Positions 23,181-34,200 of a DNA stretch of 64,000 nt are shown in pieces. Position 1 is the stretch's first letter, and each line of letters starts with the position of its first letter. The DNA comes from Fasciola hepatica (lineage: Eukaryota > Platyhelminthes > Trematoda > Plagiorchiida > Fasciolidae). A model generated the notes under the pieces. That model was not told the DNA's origin. It ran no database searches and was given only the letters and a program-made list of their open reading frames with translations. The stretch spans positions 2,115,501 to 2,179,500 of the forward strand of contig CANUEZ040000210.1 in the NCBI GenBank assembly GCA_948099385.1, in the 5' to 3' direction. The position numbers and the translations under genes were made by a program.

Positions 23181-24461
23181 GACGGATTACCTAATTATAT
23201 TCGGTATTCCGAGTGCACAGCTAATGTGAACCCATTAAAGACTGCAGAGTCACAGCATACATCAGGTAGTAAGGAGGAGCTAACTCCATGTATATCTGTT
23301 GATAATGGTCAAAGGATGGAACGGAACACCGTGATACCCGTCTTACAAGCTCTGTTCAGTCACCACTCAAATTTTAAATGCAGTAACTGCGTGCTTATGG
23401 TCTGGATAGCCAGTGACAATTCTCAATACAAATCACATTTTTTTGATCATATTCTAATTATTCATTTTGAAGGCATTTGTGTGATGTCGGACATTTAATT
23501 GTTGGAATTCAAAATCTCAGAATACCACTTGTAGGCGGGGAAATTCGATAAACATAATACGAATTGCGTTGTTGCATACTGTGAGTTTTTATATCAGGAT
23601 TGCCGTTCACATTGATTTGTTTTAAAAGCAGTGTATCCCATTTCCATAACGTGAATGGCATTGCATGTTTTTGTTGGCACGTACGATCAGTGTACACGAG
23701 AGAAAATCATGGCCGGTTGGTCAAACGAAAATAACTGTAACAAAAATGTGTTGAGATCCCTGACCACATCACCTGTATCCTTTTAATTTTAGATGAGACC
23801 GTTGTAACTTCAAGCGCACCTGCCAATCGCATATCTCTTCAACACACAGATACTTGACTAGTTTAGTGTCACTTTCATGATCCATTAAACGATCACTTAA
23901 ATAGGTAGCAAATGCATCAAACATTATTATAATTTGTAGTTCAATCACTCCTGCTTCATTAAAACCATTTCTTTACGAAAGGATAATTTATCTATGCTAC
24001 TACCTAAAAAGCTCCAAAGAAGAAACGTAGCAAATATGGCGTGTTTTTGCAGGAGACTATCATTAGTCTGTATTCGGAAGACAGTTTTGGATCCAAGCAG
24101 AAAAACAGTTTTCCACCGTATAGTTCTTTCTTAATCCTGTGTATAAATTTTTACAGGTTTCATAGGATATGAAACTAACATGATTAACGAGGTACATGAA
24201 GCTGAAGATTATTGCCGACTAAAATAACTTTTCGAATAAGAAGCTTCATTCTAGAAACTGAATGCTGCATCTACAGCGCAGCTGTTCCATGATGTAATTA
24301 AACAAGCACGAATTTGCACGTGGATGGTGGTACACCTTTGGAAATGTTAGATCATCCTTCTTACTGAGGTCCTCCGAAAGCCGGAAAGGTACGGAAAAAG
24401 CTTGAGTCAGAGAAGAGGAGAACGTTCACACTTTGAGAGTATATTTCCAAAGAAAAACAGT

Positions 24462-24470
<9 letters not shown>
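23181..24470. other. intergenic, nothing recognised
   Basis: No recognisable gene or mobile element is seen. The longest frame (23226-23498) has no motif. Confidence 0.4.

Positions 24471-24474
<4 letters not shown>

Positions 24475-24503
<29 letters not shown>
24475..24503. repeat. (TA)n microsatellite
   Basis: This is a perfect alternating TA tract of about 29 bases. Confidence 0.95.
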
Positions 24504-24505
<2 letters not shown>

Positions 24506-25177
24506 GGTCATAATAATGGTGAGAGAGTATGAATCTTTAATGGAAGGATTACGAGTCTATGTCATCAGAAGGATTTTCACTGTTAAAACAGAGCTTCCAG
24601 GTCACCTAACAAGGGGGCGTGAAATTATTATTGCAGCATGACCAAATACGAATTACGGTTAACGACGAATTTATTTGGAGTAACAAGGTGTAAGTCGAAA
24701 AAGCTGTTAACGGCAGGCGACATCGAGTGGTCTCAGCCGGGTGATGACACCTTCGAACAAGAGTGGGTGGTATGAGAAATTTCCAAGTGACCTCATAAGT
24801 TCCGAGTTTGTGGTGTTAATCAAGTGATAATTGCGAAAGCACGTTCAACGAATGGTGCAAATTGCGTGGATGTATTAACTGGCCCAAAGTTTGGAGTCGT
24901 CGAAACGGAAAAGAAAATTACCATTTCTGTTCGAATATCCGCACAAAAATGATTAACCTTGTGCTGTTTGGTTGAATTCTACAAGTTGTCTGTTCTGATG
25001 ATGTCTATTTAAGTAACCACGGCTACTTTGAGTGAACAAAATGCGTAAAGCGGAGCAGTTTGTTCTCGTAGTTTTGGCCACTTCAGGATACTACTTGTGG
25101 GGCCGATTACAAAGCTATGTATTATTTAGCTTATCATGTTAAGTTGTAAGCCCGTTTCAGTTGATAAGGTCGGGATA

Positions 25178-25196
25178 TAATAATAATAATAATAAT
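25178..25196. repeat. (TAA)n short array
   Basis: About six TAA units lie immediately to the left of the tRNA-like repeat at 25.2-25.3 kb. In SINE orientation this is its 3' side, so it may be the SINE's tail. Confidence 0.85.
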
Positions 25197-25209
25197 GCCG
25201 CTCGCTTAT

Positions 25210-25344
25210 ATCCTTTTTTATTTGGTATGCAACAGGAAGGGGGCGGCCGCCCAATGGGAAAGTGAACGGGAGTGGCGGGAATCGAACCCTAGTCGTTGTT
25301 GTCCAAAGTCTAAGATGATAACCGCTTGACCACCGCCAGCCCGC

Positions 25345-25345
<1 letters not shown>
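25210..25345 (-). repeat. tRNA-derived SINE-like repeat, minus strand
   Basis: The complement reads a perfect box A, TGGTCAAGCGG (complement of about 25323-25333), and a perfect box B, GGTTCGATTCC (25268-25278), inside a T arm with GGG/CCC pairing. A GC-rich body with the palindrome GGGCGGCCGCCC follows on the 3' side, ahead of (TAA)n. The long distance between boxes and the absence of a matched acceptor stem argue against a functional tRNA gene. Confidence 0.6.

Positions 25346-25379
<34 letters not shown>
25346..25379. repeat. (TA)n microsatellite
   Basis: This is a perfect TA tract of about 34 bases that directly abuts the head of the tRNA-like repeat. Confidence 0.95.
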
Positions 25380-25383
<4 letters not shown>

Positions 25384-28300
25384 AGTATGTGCACGTGTGG
25401 ACGAAGTTTCCGCAGAAGCATACTACCGGTTTCGCTCACTATCAGTATGAGCGCTTGCACATGCAACCTCGTTGTTCGTTGGGTTAGCAGTGACCCAGAC
25501 ACGAATAACTATGAGAATTCACAGTTGTGATTCATTTGTGGGCTCTTCAATGAAGTGTATCCATTCCCACTCCAGACGATTCAAATTAGATTTTAGTGAA
25601 CATATAACATCGGAGTGTACAAGTATGAAGACGAGTGGGCAGAGGAGTACCGGGTAAGCATACCTAATGCGCGGCAAAAACCGCGAAACTAGTCATGTGC
25701 TTCCGGGAAAATTTTATCCACATGTTTACAAACTATTTACTTTCCATACATATGTAATCGGGAAGACACCGCTTATCCACGGGGAGTGATATCTACTTCA
25801 GGTAGATACTTCATTATCCCAGGTGTTTCAACTGTCATGAATCAGTGAAACGACATTTGAAGTTCAAGTCACGGGTAAGAAGTTTAAAATTACACACATG
25901 CAATTCACTGGCTGTTGCCGCTAGGAGACCTCTGTTGCTCTTCGTGGAAGGAGAAAGACCAAGGATTTCATTTACCCATTGTACAATGCCTCCATAGGTA
26001 TTGCAGCGGACTAAACACGGTTTTCACGGCAGAGATTTCAACAAGAAGGTAGTTCGTATGGTAGCTTGTCATACTGGTAGACATCTTCCTGCTCTTAGGC
26101 TAATTTTATGGTGTACCTGCGGATAACTTCAATGGTAAAGTTAACCCATAGCCCTACTGCACTATCAGAGATGCCGTGAAACTGGCCCTGGCACTCGTGG
26201 TAGAGTAGCATATAAGGTCCCCAAAGGTTGAGCATGTTAATGAGCCGGGCAAAGGTGAATGAATATCTACTGCGAATATGACTGACTGTGGCTGGATTCG
26301 GGCTTCTCACCTACGGGTTTATAGGAGCTTAAGCAACTCAGCCGTCACTGTGAATCAGTTACAGATTTCCACTGTGATCGTTTATCCCCACAATTCCGTT
26401 TTGATACAATGTTAACTGTGAGGGTAAAAAGTAAGCTGTTACCTAAAGCAAAATCATATTATCTTAGTGGTGATGCAGTCAGCATGGCGAACTTCATCCC
26501 CGTCCCTAACTCAAATCGTTATTGCGCCGGTAACTTCTAGTTCGACCGCCTCCAACCGACCACGACTCGTTGTGGCACTATTTATGTATTGGTTCTTCTG
26601 TTAATAATAGTTAATAATCAATATTATTATCATTATTTATGTATAATAGAAAGACAGCAAAATTTTATTATCATTACTAATATCATCTACATGATATGAT
26701 TCACCAGCAGTTCACATCGTCGGGAACCATGAAAGAACTGTACAGCTATTTGATCCTTGTTGGGAATTCTGAGTAGTGGTCATTCACTGGGCCCAAAATG
26801 GGGCAGAATCTGGGATAAAAGATTGTATGAAACACATAAATCACAAGACTATCCAGACTGCCTCTGAACGGCCCATTGAACTTACACTCCACGTGATAAA
26901 GAGCTCTTCCCACACTAGATTTAAACGTTAGCAAGGCATTTCGCACGCAGTAAACGACTCCTATCATGGACTACTTCTTTGTAGGGGACTAAGAACAACG
27001 AAAGTATTCCGTAAACAGCAAGGATAGAACAGCTGGTTTTTAATGGTTTGAACGTTCTAGCTGCATGATGAATCACAGCTTGCAAAACTCTAATCTCCTA
27101 TAACCAATGCCAATAGAGTCAACAGGTTGTGTATATCGTCTAACAGAATGTTTCCGTTTGTGCGTTCACACTGCGTGGTGAACCACACAAAGTAAAGCTT
27201 TATTCTCCTGCTATCCATGTTTATTATTGTCTTTATTACTGCCATAGTAATCTAGTAAATTTAGGGTTACAGGAAAGCAGCCTCTTTTTCAGACAATGCA
27301 GTCAGCGGTTACTTATTTGTTCAATCGGTGATGTTATTATGTAGAGGCTACATAAAATACTCGCTACTTTTTAGGACGGTCAACTTACTCGAAAAGTACA
27401 GCTAATATTCAGTTTTAATCTGGATAAACCACAACTGTTTAATGGATGAGGTTAGCAGTTTACTAACATACATAACTAAAAGCTAATAAATATCCTCTTT
27501 CAGTTTCTGAAAAGTAACCTTGCATTCCATTTCTTCTGGTTCTGAACATACACACATGCATATTCGAAAAAAACTTCAATATATGATTTTACGAGCTCGA
27601 TCGAAGATGCTCCTTGTAATTCTTCCTGTCTATTGCCGTACGTCTTGTTCATGTCATCAAGTATCTCATGTAAACCATTTTCGGTGAGCGGGATTTTGTC
27701 ACCCAATCATTACGGCGTATCCCGTCAGTTTGAAAATCCCAGTTGAACCAATTGGATTCCTTTTTTCTCAGGCCATACATGCTCATGCTCCACTCGTCTC
27801 CTTTCGTTGTCTCTTGAGCGCATAGGGCGAGAAACCGTCATCCGCAGTGGCGATAAGAAGGATGGGGGGGGGGTGTCTGTCGCGCGACAATCCCATACCC
27901 ATTATTAATCAGTCCCCTTCTCACATGAAAGTTTGGTGGGCTGTCACATAGTGGGCAAAGTGTCGTCGAGTCTGACAAATGTGGGATATAAAATCCCCGC
28001 CATATAGTACGTATGACTGTTCTACCGGTTTTTCGCAGTGAACCATTGTGAACTTCTAGTATCAACGACCTAATTGGGCTAAGGACAAAAAGGAGTTCCA
28101 TCTGGTCGTTCAAGAAAACATCCGGTATTGTTTCAAATCAAGGTAAGTTAGTAAATATTTCACAGAACCGAAGTCTTCAGTTTTCGTCACAATTTCAGTG
28201 GGTCCATCAGATTATTCTGGGATGACGTAGAAGGTAGCACTCCTGATTATCAATGAGTCAATTAAAAGGCCTTTTCTCGGAGATTTAATTCCCCACCAGG

Positions 28301-29510
28301 TTGAACCATATAACTTGAGTAGTGCTCACGTGTAACTCATGTTATCAAAAATGGTTCACATTAAAATTTATGCATTAATGGAACTGGAATGTTGTGGTAT
28401 ATTACTGATAAGAAACTGCTTTTTAAAACTGCATACTTCGCGCTATATTAGTCTCGTGATTTGGTCACGGCTAGTGAGATATAATATTGACATTTACAGA
28501 CGCAATTTTCCATTGATGATAACCGTTAGTTTAGCAATCATGATAGCTGTGGTAATCGGTTTAATTTTTATCGAGAAAGCTTGGTTTGTCAAATTACTAG
28601 ATTCATTTTTCGCCCGTTGTATTTGAATTGCTGGTGAGCTCTCATTGAGAAGCAAGCTCATTAGAATGACACAATCACAAAAAATGTTTTACCATGGTTT
28701 ACGCAAATCTTGGGTATTTAGTGGACTTATCAACCCGTGGTTGGCGAATTAAAACGCCCACGAACGGTGTCGTGTTATTAGCATTATAATTTACCACTGT
28801 CTGCTATAGCACGTGGTATACGTATCCAAACATCAACTGTTGGAATGCAGGTTATGTATATCACTGAAATAATGAATTCATCGGAGAAAATGATGTTGCA
28901 TTTTATGATCCATATAGATCATATGGATCAAGTAGATCTTGCAATCGTCATCTTGGTCTAAGGTGCATAATCAACCAAGCGTATTTATTCCACACGCCTG
29001 TGTTTATTTTCCTCTAGAAGGAACCCACGGTATAGTAAAAAAGCGGAAGTGTAAGGGACACCAACACGATTCATACTGTCTTATGTATAAACGCACAAAA
29101 GATTAGCGCATAGTGGTCACGAGTGATACTTCGTTCCGTTTTTATGACTGATTCATCCGAAACTTTTACTCCTCAGAAAATTTGCTGTGTTGTATTTTTT
29201 TGGTTTTTCAGATTTAAAGGCATGTACGATGCGTGCTCCTACAAAGAGGAGATAAAATACCACAGACTGTCAACGAAAATGAACTACTAAAATTTTTTCG
29301 GATTCATAAAATCCACTCTTACCTAATGTTCTCGCTAAAACATCTCGTATTTGGTTACAACATTAGGGTGACGTTTGTATTGTCTTTATCCAGATTGCAG
29401 TTACTGGCTATATGCAAAAGTAAAATTCAGATATGCTGTTCATTCACGATTATTTATTGTCAATCCCAAATTGGGTCAGCCAACGGGACCAAAACTGGTC
29501 TGTCTCTTTA
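25380..29510. other. intergenic, nothing recognised
   Basis: There are no convincing exons. A frame at 28339-28626 (plus, 95 codons) contains one hydrophobic stretch near its end, but has no family match and no exon context. A run of 10 G is at 27864-27873, and a 10-bp-arm inverted repeat is at 28906-28930. Confidence 0.4.
28906..28930. repeat. perfect inverted repeat (10-bp arms, 5-base loop)
   Basis: The arms TGATCCATAT and ATATGGATCA flank AGATC. The repeat could form a hairpin or be a binding site. No gene lies next to it. Confidence 0.8.
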
Positions 29511-31209
29511 TTAGAAATGGAAATAGCAGCTGCTTCAGATAACAGTCAAAGACTGTTCAGACTTATTCAAGGAACAGTTTAGCTGACCACTTGCTAATGT
29601 AGTTACTCCTGTGTCAACAACTGCGATTCCTTGAAGAGTATCATGTGAGCCCCCATCGGAAGTGGAAGTGAAGTCATGTATTCGATTACTAAAGCGTGGA
29701 AAAGCGACCGGTCCCAACGAACTTCCTCCAGTTCTCTTCAAACTGGGTGGAAATGTTTTGGTAAAATCACTTACCACCTTGCTCCGTGACATTTGGAACG
29801 AGGAAAGCATTCCGTCATTATGGGGTGAGTCATCGATTGTACCCATCTCAAGAAAGGAATACTCAATGACTGTAATAACCTTCGTGGAATTAGCTTGATT
29901 CCGATAATGACCAAGGTATTAGCCTCGATTTTGCTGCATCGTCTGACACCGGCTCACGAAAGGAACGCCCGCGAATAACAGGCCGGATTCCGCACAGGTT
30001 GAGGATGCATCGATCAGATTTTTACTTTTCGCCAGCTACTTGAAATGCGTCACACACACCGTCGACTTACAATAATGGATTCCCTTAGCTTGAAATGCAC
30101 CTTCGATTCAGTTGATCAAACAGCGCTATTCAGTACCCTTCATTGAAAAGGCATGCCCCAGAAGTTCATGAACCTACTGAGATCATTGTATTCACATACT
30201 TCTGGCCGCACAACGGTCTACGGTGAACTATCCGGTCGGTTCGAAATGACCGGTGGTGTTTGACAAGGATGTTCCATGTCTCCATTCCTATTCAACTTCG
30301 TAATGGACAAAATATTGGAGAGTTTCTTGCGAGATCTCCAGGATGTGGGCATCGATCAAGGAAACAGTGAAAAGCTGTGTGACCTAGATTACGCGGATGA
30401 CCTTGTCTGCTTGTTCTAATGCACGGAACATGCACCACGTGCACTAGATAGACTCGCAAGAGCTGTAGTTCCATTCGGTATGCGCTTTGCGCCTTCAAAG
30501 TGTAAAGTGATGTTGCAAGACTGGACGTCCACTATTCCGAGCTTGATGCTCGATGGGGAGGTGCTGGCCATGGTTGGCCGCTTTAGTTACCTCGGCAGCG
30601 GCGTGACGACGGATGGGAGCGCGGTAGTAGAGGTGAGCACGCGCATATCCAAGGTTCGAGCGGCGTACGCTGAACTGAAGCACTTGTGGCGCCGACCTGA
30701 TATTTCACTTAAGTTGCAAGGTCGTGTATGCTGTGCCGCAGTGCGTTCAGTTTTGTTGTATGGCTGCAAGACTTGGGGTCTGCTTGAGGAAGATATTTGT
30801 CGTCTTGAAGTTTTCGACCACCGATCTCCGTGTAGTATCTCTAAGATTGGGTGGAATACCCGAGTGAACAATGTTGCGGTCAGAAAGCGAGTATTGGGTG
30901 TCAGTTCAGGGAGTTTTCTATAACAGCGTATCCGTCAACCAGTTGGTTGGGGACACTGAACGATACGGTAGCAGACCGTGAACGGTGGCCATCGTATTGT
31001 CATTTTCTGTCGAATCAGAATGATTGATCAATGCGTGTTTGTACAGTTAGACTGTATATTCCGTGTGTTGGGTAGTAGGGCATTCTTTCCGTATCCTTCC
31101 CGTGTAGGTCCAATTCCTGTCCATCTTGCATATTCATACTTTCTAATTCAACGTGCGAGATGGTGAGAAATGCAGTGGTCAATGCGGCTTGCCCTACTAT
31201 TTCAAGCTG
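29511..31209 (+). mobile_element. decayed 5'-truncated non-LTR retrotransposon (LINE), plus strand
   Basis: The copy begins in the linker just upstream of the reverse transcriptase (MEIAAASDNSQRLFRLIQGT at about 29518), so the endonuclease half is missing, as in most LINE insertions. It continues through the RT and thumb to a 3' untranslated stretch and then runs directly into (ATG)24. It resembles the minus-strand copy at 19.6-22.4 kb in domain order and wording but has a different 3' end, so it is probably a different subfamily. There are several in-frame stops (for example near 29989, 30145 and 30418). Confidence 0.85.
29640..30923 (+). pseudogene. LINE reverse transcriptase and thumb
   Basis: RT copies the element RNA at the nicked target. 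The frames read LKRGKATGPNELPPVLFK, then LRGISLIPIMTKVLAS, then QAGFRTG and GCIDQIFTFRQLLEMRHT. Motif A is TFDSVDQT. GCSMSPFLFNFVMDKI is motif B, and LDYADDLVCLF carries an intact Y-A-D-D box at 30390-30401. An open frame of 147 codons at 30480-30923 carries FAPSKCKVMLQDW, GRFSYLGSGVTTDGSA, ISKVRAAYAELKHLWRR and VRSVLLYGCKTW. The catalytic residues survive, but stops and frame changes upstream prevent a full protein. Confidence 0.85.
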
Positions 31210-31210
31210 C

Positions 31211-31282
<72 letters not shown>
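31211..31282. repeat. (ATG)24 microsatellite, likely LINE 3' tail
   Basis: This is a perfect 72-base ATG/GAT array starting at the end of the LINE 3' region. Some non-LTR clades end in short tandem repeats rather than poly(A), so this is probably the element's own expanded tail. Confidence 0.95.
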
Positions 31283-32009
31283 TCTCCTTATTGCGACTGA
31301 AAGCCACGAAAATGAAATTAATGTTTTTTATTGAGAAAAGCAGACGGTAAACACTCACTAAAAACAATGTGGTATGCTACGCAGCTTCTGGGAATATTGA
31401 GATGTTTATCATGTAACGGAATCGAAATGTCAAGCCGATAGGGGCGCGGCTCATCAACTTGGGCATAAACTACTCCATACCGTGGACTAGGGATTACGGA
31501 TTGGGTAATTCATTTATTCCCCAAATTTACTAGTTCAGTTATTTACTTGTCATTTTCTTGCTCACTCCTCGGAGTATGCAGACAGTGTCGTTCTGTGTCA
31601 AGTCTATTTGTTGTTGTTCACGCTGAAAAATCGCAAATATTTTAAGTAGAAAAACTGGAATTAGAAATTTCCAGGATAGGTTTAGTGTCCCTAAGCGCAC
31701 TGAAATTTAAAGAGATTTTATTTATGCCCAAAACTGTGACGAACAAAATTTATTTGCATTCTAAAATGAATACAGTACCATGATTTAGTTTTAATTTTCA
31801 ATCTTCGATGTTCATGATTAGATACACTGGGACACTTTCTCCTTTCAGCCTCGTCACTTACAGCTCCGAACTGTGGACTTTAGGAGAGAGGTCCCCGCCA
31901 TCTCATTCAGACAAACTTTCTGCTTCAGCTTGGCATACTTGTGATTTAGCTTTTCCAACACGTCAGTTGGCAGTGAGTTTCACGAGATAGTCAACCTTCT
32001 GGATAGAGA
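31283..32009. other. intergenic, nothing recognised
   Basis: No supported feature is seen. A 60-codon frame at 31808-31990 has no motif. Confidence 0.4.
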
Positions 32010-32017
32010 GTAGAGCA

Positions 32018-32110
32018 ACGGTAGCTCAGTAGAAGGTAGCTTCCTGAGTGTCAACGCACGTCCCCTCGTGCACTCTTGAATCCGAGAGGGGAATTCAGCC
32101 ACACAGACTG
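32018..32110 (+). repeat. possible degenerate tRNA-like repeat
   Basis: A box-A-like GGTAGCTCAGTAG at about 32020 is followed 50 bases later by CTCTTGAATCC, which matches box B at only seven of eleven positions. No arm pairing is convincing. It is listed because it lies just upstream of the T-box gene. Confidence 0.25.
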
Positions 32111-32605
32111 TCTCCTGTAACTGTTCGGTACACCTCTAGAAACAAACCACTTGCATCCAATCGAACGTCATAGAGGATCCCACGTAGTCCAACCACGAGA
32201 CAAGTGACAGCCCGTTAACGGGCCACTTAATATTCTGCCTGATTACAATTAGTGTTAGTTGTGATTTAAGAAGTAGGGGCAGTGATAGCCTCCAACTACG
32301 ATATCCGTTCAGTCGTGGATTAAAGGTTGGTGAGAAAATCTCCCGGAGGTTGAGATTTCAGTGCTTTGAGTTTACTTACTGTACCCCCATTGCATCATTG
32401 GCGGTATCCCTTCCTCCAGTTCTCCGAGTAATATGACTGGGGTGACGTGATTTGGCATTTTCTATATTTTCATTGCTTTGCTAATTTAAGGCTATCTTGG
32501 GGTGAAAACCTAATACTTGAAAACAATAACTTGTTTGACGACTCATAAACCATCCTGAATGTTGTTCCTTTTATTTCATTAAAATAGTATTATATCACCG
32601 TTCAA

Positions 32606-34200
32606 ATGAAGATGAACAAGTCGAAAGAAGAGATCGTCAATACAGGACACCCTCACAATACAGAACCCGGTGAAACATTCCTCAGCCTACTCACTTATAC
32701 CTCGGATTTGCAAACTGCGGACCGCGCGGAACAATCCACCGTAAAATGCCATCAACCGATTCCTACTAGTTCACCGTTTTTCCTGCATGACTCTTCGTCT
32801 GGTGGAGACACAAGTATCCAGTCCTATTTGGGTCAGGGCCGACCTGAGCCGATGGACGGGGGAGCCGAGGAGAGTTCGAATGAAGGCTACTACGCATGTG
32901 GAATAGATAAAGCGACCTCCTTGTGTAGATCATGTCACGAGGATAGTGCATTTGACAGAACCACGCATATTCCGGTTATGGGACTTCCGGAACCAAACCA
33001 GGGGACGTGTATGGACTCTGGACGAATAAAACCTGGCGGCCTGATAACGAGCGGACCTAACCGACAGCAACAACAATCACAACAACAGCATGCAGCGTAC
33101 AGCACGGAAGTACTGACCCCAAAATTGTTTCTAACACATCCTGCCAGCAGCCGAAATCCGATATCGGAATATCAAGATCTAGGCTTGAATACATTTCCCT
33201 CACCCATAATCCGTTCGTACATTCCGTGTGAAATGACGATCCCTAATTCATTCCGTACAAATAACTCCATATCTAATCAAACTTACACTACGTCGTACTG
33301 TCACAGTCCCACAACCATGATACCCTCTTCAGCAGCGATTCAAGGTAGACTGGATCACTTCTCGCCGAAACACTTTTCCAGTGCACATCCACCTCCATAT
33401 CACGGATTGCCAAACGACTCACAGGCAAGCAACTTAATGAAAACAAAAGGTTATTATCGATGGAATTACGATCATTTTCCAGGAATGAACTGTCCCGAGA
33501 CCTCTCGTTTACCAAGCCCTGCAACTGTGCCCATGAATTATTGTTGGGCAAACCGTCCACAAAAGCCCCATTGCTGCACTCAATGGGCTGAAAAGAAAGC
33601 TTCAGTTAGCCGTTCTACTGCAGACCGACAACTTCCTGCCACTTCACACTGTATGCAAGCGTGTGCCACACATCGTGACCCGACGTCACAAAAGCATCAC
33701 AACCTCATTCTTGGACCGTGGGGGCAGTCTACGTCTGATGTACATATGAGTAATTTGCATTCTTATCAAACGGTGACTGCACATCGTAGAGCCAATTCAG
33801 TTAAACGAGTTTCTCGACGTCGTTGTCAATGGGCCAGATCTCGCAACCCGCTGGGATCTAGGTCGGACGACATGAGAAGCGCATGTTCAGGAGAATCTTT
33901 CGCATATCCCATATCCATGATTTCGTGTCCTTCTGAAGGATGTCGTGAGACCGGACTGAAGTGGGACCGAGAAGCTCTTGCCCAAGTAATCCCCACAGTC
34001 AGTCCAGAAATTGCTTTGCAGTGGTTAACCTCTGACTTGCCACTGTTTCAAAGTGTTTGCATCGTCAATCTAACAAACAAATCTCCTGGTTTTGGCTTAA
34101 GTCCAGCCGGGGAATCTGTACAATTGAGATTAAAAGACGCAAAAACCTGGGCTCAACTTCACGCGTTTGGTACGGAAATGATTGCGACAAACACTGGAAG
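32606..34200 (+). CDS. T-box gene exon 1: N-terminal region and start of T domain
   Basis: This exon covers residues 1-531 and two bases of codon 532. The ATG at 32606 is the first after an in-frame TAG at 32585-32587; a second ATG lies two codons later. The region is rich in Ser, Pro, Asn, His and Tyr, with a Gln-rich patch at about residues 153-160 (QQQQSQQQ) and a basic patch KRVSRRR at about 398-404 that could be a nuclear localisation signal. No other domain is recognised. The T domain begins at about residue 505 (VQLRLKDAKTWAQLHAFG), and the exon ends inside the conserved TNTGRR motif. The donor is AG|GTAAGC. This is by far the longest convincing coding exon in the window. Confidence 0.9.

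Noticed and set aside
24720..24770. tRNA-like sequence (GTGGTCTCAGCCGG ... CCTTCGAACA)
   Set aside because: The boxes are too close together and box B is poor. No arms pair.
28339..28626. 95-codon frame with a hydrophobic segment as a small membrane protein
   Set aside because: One hydrophobic stretch in AT-rich DNA is expected by chance. No promoter, exon or homology support is seen.
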